A DNA stretch of 64,000 nt from Nitrosomonas sp. sh817. Its GTDB lineage: Bacteria; Pseudomonadota; Gammaproteobacteria; Burkholderiales; Nitrosomonadaceae. Both the position numbers and the translations under genes were made by a program. The stretch spans positions 1,798,001-1,862,000 of the forward strand of contig NZ_CP133083.1 of NCBI RefSeq assembly GCF_030908545.1, read 5' to 3'. The notes beneath the pieces are model-generated. The model had not been told where the DNA came from. It did no database searches and was given only the letters and a program-made list of their open reading frames with translations. Position 1 is the stretch's first letter; every line of letters begins with the position of its first letter. Below are positions 56,788-64,000 of this stretch, one piece after another.

Positions 56788-58050
56788 ATGGTTCACCGCA
56801 AAGAAAAACCGCAACGAACGGCATTTTCGTTAATTCATGCATTCGCCCTCGTTCTCGCACTGCTGGTTTACTCTACCCAAGCCAGTGATCAACTCGAAGA
56901 AAATTATGTGAAATCAACGCTGGGTTTGTATGACATCGCCACATTCGATGTTTATACGAATCAACAGACTATCCACATCCTCGCAGGCGGCAGGCAATCG
57001 CAAAATGATGCCGCCTTCACGCTGCGATATAAACGGTCAACGGATGGCGGACGCAATTGGACACTCCCAGTGACCGTCTCCGCACCAATACCTGCTATCA
57101 ACGCCAAACGCGGCAATGACGTTCAACTGGCAGTTCATGGCGATCGTATTGTCGCGCTCATGCAAGCAAAAACCAGCCTGCCGGGGATCGGCCCGATGAT
57201 TTGTCTGTACTCTGAAGACAGCGGCATAACCTGGAAACATGGCGCTAATCCGGCACAAGATAATGACGGCAGCCAGGCGCACATCGATCTGATAGCCGAC
57301 AAAGCAGGCGTTTTTCATGCGGTCTGGCTCGAAGATCCGGAAGAAAACGGTTATCAAAGTTTGCGTTATTCCCGCTCAGAAGATGGCGGAAAAAGCTGGA
57401 ATCAACTCAAAACGATCGACGATTCAACCTGTTCCTGCTGCTGGAATACGATCGTGAATTCCCCGCTTGATCACTTGAATGTGCTTTACCGCAATATGTC
57501 GCCCAGGGACATGGCGATGGTTCGCTCAACCGATCAAGGCTTAACCTGGCAACCACTCGGGTCGGTCGGCGATTTCAAATGGCAGTTGAATGGCTGCCCG
57601 CACGTCGGCGGCAGCGTGGATTATGTCTCCAGCGAAGCAGCGCATCGGTTGCACAGCCTTGTCTGGACCGGCATACCGGAAAAAGCTGGCTTATATCACT
57701 TGGCTTCTTCTGATCATGGATTAACCTGGTCCGAACCCCTGCGGCTAAGCGCCACCGGAATAAATGGCGATATTGCGCATTATGGCCGACACATCGTTGC
57801 CGCATGGAACGAAATAAACCCTACGGGCATGAGCATCGCTCTTGCCGTGGCAAAGGATAACGGCAACGCTTGGAGTGAACCGATCCAGCTGACACCCGGT
57901 GACAACGCGGCAACACAACCGCGGCTTACAACAACCGCAAGCGGCATACTGGCCGTATGGACCGAAAAGCCAGCGAAACAAACCAGTCAACTGGCGTGGA
58001 AACTGATAGAGCTGGAAAGAAAGTTAACCCATGAAGGAGAAGTCTATTAA
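56788..58050 (+). CDS. Secreted BNR/Asp-box (sialidase-like) propeller with Cys cluster
   Basis: About 420 residues from ATG at 56788, giving a signal peptide that ends near YSTQA. Six Asp-box repeats are visible: STDGGRNWTLP, SEDSGITWKHG, SEDGGKSWNQL, STDQGLTWQPL, SSDHGLTWSEP and KDNGNAWSEP, so a beta-propeller fold is expected. Automatic annotation would call it exo-alpha-sialidase, but no sialidase arginine triad was identified. Cys215, Cys217 and Cys218 (STCSCCWNT) and Cys270 with His272 (NGCPHVGG) form a likely metal- or redox-active patch. Overlaps copC by 20 bases. Confidence 0.8.
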   Translation: MVHRKEKPQRTAFSLIHAFALVLALLVYSTQASDQLEENYVKSTLGLYDIATFDVYTNQQTIHILAGGRQSQNDAAFTLRYKRSTDGGRNWTLPVTVSAPIPAINAKRGNDVQLAVHGDRIVALMQAKTSLPGIGPMICLYSEDSGITWKHGANPAQDNDGSQAHIDLIADKAGVFHAVWLEDPEENGYQSLRYSRSEDGGKSWNQLKTIDDSTCSCCWNTIVNSPLDHLNVLYRNMSPRDMAMVRSTDQGLTWQPLGSVGDFKWQLNGCPHVGGSVDYVSSEAAHRLHSLVWTGIPEKAGLYHLASSDHGLTWSEPLRLSATGINGDIAHYGRHIVAAWNEINPTGMSIALAVAKDNGNAWSEPIQLTPGDNAATQPRLTTTASGILAVWTEKPAKQTSQLAWKLIELERKLTHEGEVY

Positions 58051-58459
58051 TAATCAACGTGTTATTTCCATCAAACTGCTGCTGCCGATTCTGATCATAC
58101 TGATAATGGCCGGCATGCCATCGGTAACATTTGCACATGCAATCCTCGTTGAGTCGGAACCCAAGGCCGAAAGCATTGTGGATACCCCTCCCGATCAGAT
58201 CAAAATCTGGTTCAACGAAAACGTTGCCAGCGAATTCAAATCGCTGGCGGTAATCAACAGCGCCGGAAAGCGTGTCGACAATAATGACGTCAAACAGGCA
58301 ACCCTGGATCGTTCACACATTTATGCCACCGTCCCGAAGCTGCCGCCCGACACTTATACGGTTCGCTATCGTGTGATGTCTGCGGACACGCACATCATTA
58401 CCGGCAAATTCACCTTTACCGTTGCTTCTCCAGGAAAAGCCGAAATCCCTGCCAAATAA
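58031..58459 (+). CDS. copC: Periplasmic copper-binding protein CopC
   Basis: 142 residues. Signal peptide ends SVTFA and the mature protein starts HAILVESEPKAESIVDTPP, with the Cu(II)-binding N-terminal His (His36 of the precursor). The second part of the site is in MSADTHIITGKFTF (Asp and His). The Met-rich Cu(I) site of Pseudomonas CopC is absent, so it is the Cu(II)-only type. No copD follows. Starts inside the end of the BNR gene, so translation is coupled. Confidence 0.92.
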   Translation: MKEKSINNQRVISIKLLLPILIILIMAGMPSVTFAHAILVESEPKAESIVDTPPDQIKIWFNENVASEFKSLAVINSAGKRVDNNDVKQATLDRSHIYATVPKLPPDTYTVRYRVMSADTHIITGKFTFTVASPGKAEIPAK

Positions 58460-58464
58460 ACCAC

Positions 58465-58537
58465 CCCGCCGCAAGCAGCGGGTATTAACTGCACTTTCAA
58501 TCTGCTGGTTTTCAACCAGCTTTCGCCCCAAGGGGCG
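58465..58537 (+). other. Run of three short hairpins between copC and the lipoprotein gene
   Basis: Stems CCCGC/GCGGG (58465-58482), GCTGGTT/AACCAGC with a TTC loop (58504-58520) and CGCCCC/GGGGCG (58524-58537). They lie in the 118-base leader of the lipoprotein gene and could act as an attenuator, RNA stabiliser or the scar of an IS end. Confidence 0.5.
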
Positions 58538-58577
58538 GGGAATTGAACCCGAAGAGATTAAATATCAGGAGCGAACC

Positions 58578-59279
58578 ATGAAAATATTCCAGGCCGTAAA
58601 ACCACTTCTGCTACTGTTCATTGCAATTCTGATTCTGACAGCATGCAATCGCATCAGCCCTGTACAACATCATTACAATACCAATGTCGGTTGCATTGTC
58701 GCCAATGATTTCTACGCAGTGTATTTCAGTACCTATGTTGAACCTGACAAGATGAGCGACGACTCAACTAAAGTAAACGAATCGTTATTCAAATCTCATT
58801 GCATCAATATTCCTTATACCGGGAACGTTTATTTTACTGCTGATCTGGTAGATGAGGATTTGAGAGAAACCCCGATCAGCCTGAGGCTGGTTGAGCAGGA
58901 GTTAACCGGCAACAATAAAGATTCTTCCGCAGACTATGAAGATGTTCGAATAATTTCAGAAGTTATGCCGAAAATCTACTCTCAAGGTACCATTGAAACG
59001 CATGCTGTTATTGATAAAATCGGTCACTATGCTTTATATCTGATCATCGGAGACGAGAAATCGGCATTAGAAGATGATATTTTAAAAATCCGATTCAATG
59101 TCGGCTTGGGAACTGAAACAACATCTTTCTGGCGCTATGTCGCAAAAGCCGCAGAACTTTTTATGACATTTGCTTTTCCGGCACTTCTTCTGCTACTCAT
59201 CATGTCACCGATGCTACCAAAGCTAAGGCTCATTGTTTTGTCAAAAATGCTGTTCGGTATGCTGAATCGTAAAAACTGA
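58578..59279 (+). CDS. Putative lipoprotein with C-terminal membrane helix
   Basis: 233 residues from ATG at 58578 with AGGAG six bases upstream. Signal sequence and lipobox LTAC (Cys23), then a beta-rich body containing HHYNTNVGC and VNESLFKSHC. A hydrophobic segment near residues 193-213 (ELFMTFAFPALLLLLIMSP) is followed by a basic tail. An acylated N-terminus plus a C-terminal helix would tether both ends to the inner membrane. No family recognised; last gene of the receptor/CopC run. Confidence 0.65.
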   Translation: MKIFQAVKPLLLLFIAILILTACNRISPVQHHYNTNVGCIVANDFYAVYFSTYVEPDKMSDDSTKVNESLFKSHCINIPYTGNVYFTADLVDEDLRETPISLRLVEQELTGNNKDSSADYEDVRIISEVMPKIYSQGTIETHAVIDKIGHYALYLIIGDEKSALEDDILKIRFNVGLGTETTSFWRYVAKAAELFMTFAFPALLLLLIMSPMLPKLRLIVLSKMLFGMLNRKN

Positions 59280-59344
59280 CCGGTATTTGTATAAGCCTAT
59301 AACAGCAAGTATATCAATGCGTTTGGAGCCACCAAAACCGCCTT

Positions 59345-59422
59345 CACGGTGATGACGGCGGACGGACATCGCCTGGCGCGGAAACGAAGGTGTTGTTAGA
59401 AGAACTGAAGCTGATTCCGTAA
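59345..59422 (+). pseudogene. Remnant of a nadE 3' end
   Basis: The last 15 codons read AETKVLLEELKLIP-stop against [14 protein letters not shown]-stop in nadE (52309-52353); 34 of 45 bases agree and most differences are synonymous. The preceding bases (GGRTSPG) are weakly similar to the nadE segment before it. No longer open frame continues upstream. It is either an old duplicate or a displaced original end. Confidence 0.6.
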
Positions 59423-59450
59423 CGAGTGCCGATCGCTGATTAATCTGATC

Positions 59451-61169
59451 TCACGAAAGCTGGGCGATACGCCAAACACTTGTAGCGATCTTAGCCATTG
59501 ATTTCTGGCGCGCAGCAATACGCTCAGGCGTCCATTCCAAGTTTTCATCAGCCACTTTGCGAGTAAGCTCAAAATTGCTGGCAGCCAGCACCGGCTTTTT
59601 AATAGTAAATTCCGCATTACCCAAATCACGGTTCTGGCCTTTAGCAAGCAAAGTCATATTACCAAGACGGTAAACCATGGCATCCGCCTCCTCTTCGTTA
59701 AAAGCGGACCAGCCTGACGCCGGATTTTGCGGCAGAATATGCTCAATCGTGATGCTGTCACTCTCAAAATCATAATCTTGGCCGTTCAACTGAGACTCCA
59801 GAGCACATAAGATGTAACGGACAATGCGCGAGTTACGGGAATTGGTAGTACGCAATATTTTTTCCGAGAAATCGCCACGAAACTTGTCATCGTTTGGATA
59901 AATCGGCTTCATAACATCCAGCGTTTCAGGGGCTGTTGTTAAGCCACCATTGGAAATTTTCTGCGCTACGCTATGATAGACATGTTCTTGTTCATGCGTT
60001 GGCAAACTGCCGATAACATTGTATCGAAACGAAATCATCACGCAACTGCGCAACAAGCTCTCAAAATCTTCCGATGAAAATCTGCGATGCGCCGCCAGTA
60101 ACAGAGAAAACGGTTGACGCACGCTGAACATCCGCAAATTCTGCACAAATCCTTTGAGATTCGGCGCCCATAACGACACTTCCGGATTGGTCAACGCCAA
60201 ATAAGTATCCATATCTTCTTCCATGCCGCGCAGCAATTCAAACACGGATTCACGGTCAATAATCTGAGCACGGATGGTCTTGAATAACTCGGACTGACGC
60301 ACCGAAGTTTTCCGGCTGATCCAATGCACTCTGAGAAAATCCGGAAAACTCTCACTGCCAAGCCGGCTTATCATCGCTTCCCAGCGATCTTCCAACGCTT
60401 TCATTTCATGCGCACGCTCACCATCCCGGTGCAACACGGAAAACAGGTAATTTTTCAGCAGATCCGTGGATGAAAGACGCACTCCACGTGCATTGAGCGT
60501 CTCAAACACTTTGTAAGCATTAAGCTCATCCGTCACACTGATGACAGTGAAAAATAATCGATCACTCATCGTCTCAACCAGACTAGCCAATGCGACACCT
60601 TCGTCACCGCCTGCTTTTTTGCCGTGCTCACGTACACGTTTATCAAACCATTCAAACGCCTTGCGTAAGCCGTGCTCGGAAGCACGAAAACCGCGCTGCG
60701 GCAAATGCCCCAGCGGCACCAGGTATGTTTGAAAATAATGATCGTTATTACGGTTCAGCGTTAGTTTGCTGCGCGACACCAATGTCACCGGATCCAAATA
60801 GCCGATATAGGTTTGGCGTATTTGCTCGATGCGTTGCTGATTATGCTCAGGATTATTTTTTTCGTCGACCAGCCGCTTGAGATTCTTGAGTATCGCCAAA
60901 ACAATCAGCGTCAATGTCGTCAAGCGCTGCTGACCGTCAATGACATCAAAATTCTTATCATCCTGCGATTGCAACACCAGATAGCCCATGTAATGCGCCG
61001 GCTCACCGCCGGTCTGAATGGTACCGAGAATATCCAGCCACAAATCTTCCCATTCGTCTTCCGTCCAACTGTAGTCACGCTGAAAACGCGGAATGCGATA
61101 GGTCAGCCCGTTACCGATCAGCTTCCGGTAGGTATTGTTTTCGGTTTTAAAGTTTGTGGCGGACATCAC
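59451..61169 (-). CDS. GmrSD-like DUF262/DUF1524 nuclease
   Basis: 572 residues in a single chain. The N-terminal DUF262 domain has YRIPRFQRDYSWTEDEW and the nucleotide-binding DGQQRLTTLTL. The C-terminal DUF1524 domain has an HNH-type core, SITIEHILPQNP and YRLGNMTLLAKGQNRDLGN. Such proteins (GmrSD, BrxU relatives) are type IV restriction enzymes that cut modified phage DNA, driven by a nucleotide. Two adjacent ATG codons (61169, 61166) can start. It neighbours the subtilase/AAA pair, which fits a defence island. Confidence 0.88.
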   Translation of the reverse strand: MMSATNFKTENNTYRKLIGNGLTYRIPRFQRDYSWTEDEWEDLWLDILGTIQTGGEPAHYMGYLVLQSQDDKNFDVIDGQQRLTTLTLIVLAILKNLKRLVDEKNNPEHNQQRIEQIRQTYIGYLDPVTLVSRSKLTLNRNNDHYFQTYLVPLGHLPQRGFRASEHGLRKAFEWFDKRVREHGKKAGGDEGVALASLVETMSDRLFFTVISVTDELNAYKVFETLNARGVRLSSTDLLKNYLFSVLHRDGERAHEMKALEDRWEAMISRLGSESFPDFLRVHWISRKTSVRQSELFKTIRAQIIDRESVFELLRGMEEDMDTYLALTNPEVSLWAPNLKGFVQNLRMFSVRQPFSLLLAAHRRFSSEDFESLLRSCVMISFRYNVIGSLPTHEQEHVYHSVAQKISNGGLTTAPETLDVMKPIYPNDDKFRGDFSEKILRTTNSRNSRIVRYILCALESQLNGQDYDFESDSITIEHILPQNPASGWSAFNEEEADAMVYRLGNMTLLAKGQNRDLGNAEFTIKKPVLAASNFELTRKVADENLEWTPERIAARQKSMAKIATSVWRIAQLS

Positions 61170-61270
61170 TCATTCCTTCATATTCTTACGACCAGCCTAT
61201 TGCAAAACGGTGAATTCTAACTTGTCGGTCTTCTGCAATAATTTCAAACTTCTGCATAAAGTTCTTTCAA

Positions 61271-63649
61271 TCAAGCGCCAAGACGCACTCTAGTCTGCAC
61301 CTGCACACGAACACGGGCTTGAATTTGAGCATACAGACGAGCTTCAAGATTTTCTCGGTCGCTGACCGAGACCACTAGGGCGTAGTTCTCTTCATCCAGA
61401 CAAATTGCGCGCCCCCACTCTTTATCCTGGCGGGTAACCACGACGAACCATTTCTGCTTTGGTGATAGCTGTTTCAATGTCCAGATTGAGGACTGTACCG
61501 TGCATCGCTCGCGTTCTTGTGACGTAATAGTTCGATTGCTTGCCGCGGCATCGCCAATGGAATCTTCTTCCTTTTTCAATGCCTGATTGAAATGCCGCTG
61601 CACCTCATCAAGGGAGTTTCCTTTGACCAAGCGATAGCTTATTTTGGTAGCTAGATATTCCATTCGCGTAGTTTTTACCGGTGGGCAATAAGCCAGTGTC
61701 ACCCTGATCTGGCGTGTGGCGCGGTTACTGCGCAAAAACTCATCAGGCAATGGCAGTTCGTAAAATTGATGGCTATCGTTCTCGATGGCTGATTCTGTAA
61801 GGAGTACTACCTTGTCATCGGTAGAGCGGAACAGCGTGTCGGTATTCACCTTGCCGTAGCCAACAACTTGGCGCACGTGTTCTTTCATCTGATCAGGGAA
61901 AGCAGAAATGCAAGCGAGTGGAACATCGGCGTGATTGACCAGCAATGCCCTCAGCAGATTTGCCGATGCACGTGGAAAACTGTTCAGTAGGCGCCCTGCC
62001 AAATGAGTGACATAGGGTGCAGAAAAGCTCGTGCCAGAAATATCCTTGAGCAGAGTAGCGCCGATGAAGTTATGATTCGGAACCAGAACGCCAAGGCGAC
62101 GATTATCTTTGCGAATCTGCTGCCCTTCTTGTCGCATCGGCGATGCCAAGTTCCCACCATGCGCAACCAGATCTGGTTTGATTGCACCCTTGATAGAAGG
62201 GCCGTGGCGTGTAAATGGGGCGGGCTGATCCTCCGCTGCTGGGCTTAACGCATTGACATCCCTGTTTCCGTATCTCTGTTCGTCCAAATTTGCGGTGTGG
62301 TTTGCCAACGCGCCGATGGTCAACACATTCAATGCTGGTGCCGGGTCAATAATGAATGAATCCGGGGCTAACAGGTATTCTGGATACTCTGCCCGCCAAT
62401 CGGACTGAGGTATCGTTTCGGTACCGCGAAAGTTGCCAGCCGAGACAACAAACAGGATATCGTATTCGCGCGCCAGCCTGTCTAGCGTATAGGCAATCCC
62501 CCGAATATGTCGGCCATCATAGGGAACGTTCTCGTTTCCAAGGGAAAGATTAAAAATCCTGCATCCCAATTCTCCCGCGAAATACGCGACAGCCTTTTCG
62601 ATGGTCTGTTCGATAGTTTTCTCATCAAATACCGCTTCGTTCGTGTCGGCAGCTTTGGTCATAATCTTGCCGCTACACAGTACTAGCTCAGGCTTCCATT
62701 GATCTGCGGCAAGGCACTCCTCGATATTTCCGTACAAGACAATCCCAGCCACAGCAGTACCGTGCCCGACTTCGTCTTCAGCGTCTTGGCCTGCTATGTA
62801 ACTTTCGGCCTCACCGAATGCTGCTCGCAGCAGAGGGTGATTGCTGTTGATACCGCTGTCGAGGATACATACTTTTGCTGCACCAGATGGAGGTGAGCTG
62901 ATCCCATCAATACGAGGCGTAACAGGTACATCCATTTGCTGGTAGGTAATTCCGGTGCGTGGCGGCAAGTCCACCAGACGAACATCTCTATGTTCCAAAA
63001 GATGCGCGGCTTGTTCTTTCGTTACATCAAGCCGATACAATAAAAGGCTATCCCGGTTAATCCGGTCAATCTGATAAATACCATGAGTTTTGATCCATTC
63101 CTCAAACCGATGCACGGTTGATGTCCGCTCCGGGCTATGCACACCACCCAACGGCCATAGCTCAACATCTAGCTTGAACGTGGCCGAATCAGGAATGCCA
63201 AAATGTTTGATCGCCCAGCTTTCCCTGTCTTCTCGACACCAATTGCCGATGCCATCAAGAGCAAGCAACAAATTCTGATAGCTTAGATCCTGACCTTCAG
63301 GAAGACCCAATCGGGCAAGATGATCGGCAAATTCAGCCAAGCCTTGTTCTGATGTGAAGACAATGCAAACAGTTTTGTCTTCCTGGCTGATGAACTCGAC
63401 ACCATGCTTATTGAGCTTACCGAGATCAAGGCTGCCGGAATAACTCAATTTGAGAACGAGATTTCCGTCTTCTGCTCCTGGCTGCGCTTTGGCAACTTGG
63501 GCTGCCCCGCGTAATGCCGTGCCTAGAAATCGTCCATGGGCTGCCGGATCAGGGCGAACAATTCCTTTAATACTTCTCTGCTTCGCTGTGCGTCGATCAT
63601 TGATAAGTGGCTCTTTCTCAATGCGAATATGCTCATAGACACCAGCCAT
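61271..63649 (-). CDS. Subtilisin-like serine protease of an IetAS-type system
   Basis: 792 residues, no signal peptide, so cytoplasmic. Catalytic triad of S8 peptidases: Asp264 (CILDSGINSNHPL), His296 (EVGHGTAVAGIV) and Ser541 (ISGTSFSAPYVTHLAGRL). An N-terminal region of about 240 residues and a C-terminal region of about 200 flank the protease core. The gene lies 18 bases after an AAA ATPase gene. This pairing is that of IetA/IetS, first described as a plasmid incompatibility determinant in rhizobia/agrobacteria and later reported as antiphage. The product is an arginine/valine-rich tail (RVRVQVQTRVRLGA). Confidence 0.85.
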   Translation of the reverse strand: MAGVYEHIRIEKEPLINDRRTAKQRSIKGIVRPDPAAHGRFLGTALRGAAQVAKAQPGAEDGNLVLKLSYSGSLDLGKLNKHGVEFISQEDKTVCIVFTSEQGLAEFADHLARLGLPEGQDLSYQNLLLALDGIGNWCREDRESWAIKHFGIPDSATFKLDVELWPLGGVHSPERTSTVHRFEEWIKTHGIYQIDRINRDSLLLYRLDVTKEQAAHLLEHRDVRLVDLPPRTGITYQQMDVPVTPRIDGISSPPSGAAKVCILDSGINSNHPLLRAAFGEAESYIAGQDAEDEVGHGTAVAGIVLYGNIEECLAADQWKPELVLCSGKIMTKAADTNEAVFDEKTIEQTIEKAVAYFAGELGCRIFNLSLGNENVPYDGRHIRGIAYTLDRLAREYDILFVVSAGNFRGTETIPQSDWRAEYPEYLLAPDSFIIDPAPALNVLTIGALANHTANLDEQRYGNRDVNALSPAAEDQPAPFTRHGPSIKGAIKPDLVAHGGNLASPMRQEGQQIRKDNRRLGVLVPNHNFIGATLLKDISGTSFSAPYVTHLAGRLLNSFPRASANLLRALLVNHADVPLACISAFPDQMKEHVRQVVGYGKVNTDTLFRSTDDKVVLLTESAIENDSHQFYELPLPDEFLRSNRATRQIRVTLAYCPPVKTTRMEYLATKISYRLVKGNSLDEVQRHFNQALKKEEDSIGDAAASNRTITSQERERCTVQSSIWTLKQLSPKQKWFVVVTRQDKEWGRAICLDEENYALVVSVSDRENLEARLYAQIQARVRVQVQTRVRLGA

Positions 63650-63667
63650 GTATTCTCCCAGATTTGA

Positions 63668-64000
63668 TTAACGAGCAGACCGTGTTTCCCTTTCTTTTGC
63701 TTGAGACAAATCTTTCACGGTAAGGAATTCTTGATTGCGAAGAATCATGCGTTTTATAGCGCGCCGCACAATCCGCTCGATGTCTGCTGGGCTTAGCCCT
63801 TTAAACATCTTGGCCAACTCCGGCACAGCAACTTCAAACTCTCGTCTCACGCCTCGAAGTTTCAGTTGCAATATCTTGGGCAGCAATTCGGCAGAAGGTA
63901 AAGGGAATTTCAGTGTATCATCGAATCGCCGCCATACTGCGCTATCCAATATCTGTTCATGATTGGTGGCAGCGATTAGAAGGCTTTTCCCTCGATAGGC
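63668..64000 (-). CDS. AAA ATPase, IetA-like (5' part outside window)
   Basis: Only the last 110 codons are present. The sensor 1 region LLIAATNHEQILDSAVWRRF and the arginine-finger-like RRFDDTLKFPLPS are clear, followed by a small helical lid (LSPADIERIVRRAIKRMILR). Walker motifs must lie beyond position 64000. Overall pattern fits the ATPase partner of the subtilase downstream. Confidence 0.82.
   Translation of the reverse strand, partial: AYRGKSLLIAATNHEQILDSAVWRRFDDTLKFPLPSAELLPKILQLKLRGVRREFEVAVPELAKMFKGLSPADIERIVRRAIKRMILRNQEFLTVKDLSQAKERETRSAR

Noticed and set aside
56788-58050. Functional sialidase
   Set aside because: Asp boxes alone define a propeller; no catalytic arginine triad was identified and the neighbours are metal and redox genes.
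1-64000. CRISPR arrays, rRNA or tRNA genes
   Set aside because: No regularly spaced repeats and no tRNA/rRNA-like segments were noticed on reading both strands by eye.

Overview
The window reads as a chromosomal segment of a moderate-GC betaproteobacterium, most probably a Nitrosomonas-type ammonia oxidiser. The clearest pointer is a gene for SmbP, the heptad-repeat small metal-binding protein described from Nitrosomonas europaea. A full System I cytochrome c maturation operon and several predicted copper-handling secreted proteins fit that lifestyle. The genus is an inference; no 16S rRNA or amo/hao gene lies in the window.

Layout. 1-8053 (all minus): the 5' part of fimV, then asd, leuB, leuD, leuC and an MFS permease. 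8203-9612: a short TA-flanked palindromic repeat (MITE-like) split by an IS110-family element of the IS1111 group. 9677-17587: serB and an HDOD-GGDEF protein (minus), then pepA, holC, a small unknown gene and valS (plus). 17611-23601: an SPFH protein, an OmpA-domain/ExeA-type ATPase pair, a fatty-acid desaturase and decayed insertion sequences. 23602-31482 (minus): ccmABCDEFGHI followed by a peroxiredoxin. 31651-34755: a NarL-type sensor kinase and its response regulator. 34778-42038 (minus): a secreted/redox cluster of apbE, a DUF3570 double barrel, a DUF4266-like lipoprotein, a TlpA thioredoxin, two tandem HDAG proteins and two YcnI-like proteins. 42383-52353: a membrane spermidine-synthase-like protein, recN, nadK, hrcA, hemH, smbP and nadE. 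52429-59279: a UmuD-like protein (minus) and a plus-strand run of a HupE-TonB receptor fusion, a thioredoxin-like protein, a BNR-repeat protein, CopC and a lipoprotein. 59451-64000 (minus): a GmrSD-like DUF262/DUF1524 protein and an IetAS-like subtilase/AAA pair, which together look like a defence island cut by the right edge.

The most interesting signal is regulatory. Three copies of a 17-bp palindrome (consensus TGCGNCAATTTGTCRCA) each directly abut a weak -35 box that is followed by a 16-17 bp spacer and a good -10 box. Two form the divergent promoters between the YcnI-like cluster and the spermidine-synthase-like gene. The third lies 11 kb away, ahead of the HupE-TonB receptor/CopC run. 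Five secreted proteins in these two clusters are predicted to begin with histidine after signal peptide cleavage, a typical Cu(II) ligand arrangement. I propose one activator-controlled envelope metal (probably copper) acquisition or handling regulon. The geometry and the genes are visible in the sequence; the metal and the regulator are inference.

A second notable story is mobile DNA. The IS1111-type element sits precisely inside the terminal inverted repeat of a MITE family that has two further copies in the window. It keeps a noncoding right end where the guide (bridge/seek) RNA of this group is expected, but its transposase appears to lack about 45 internal residues. A diverged copy of the 3' end of nadE lies 7 kb downstream of nadE, next to the defence genes, and may mark an island boundary.
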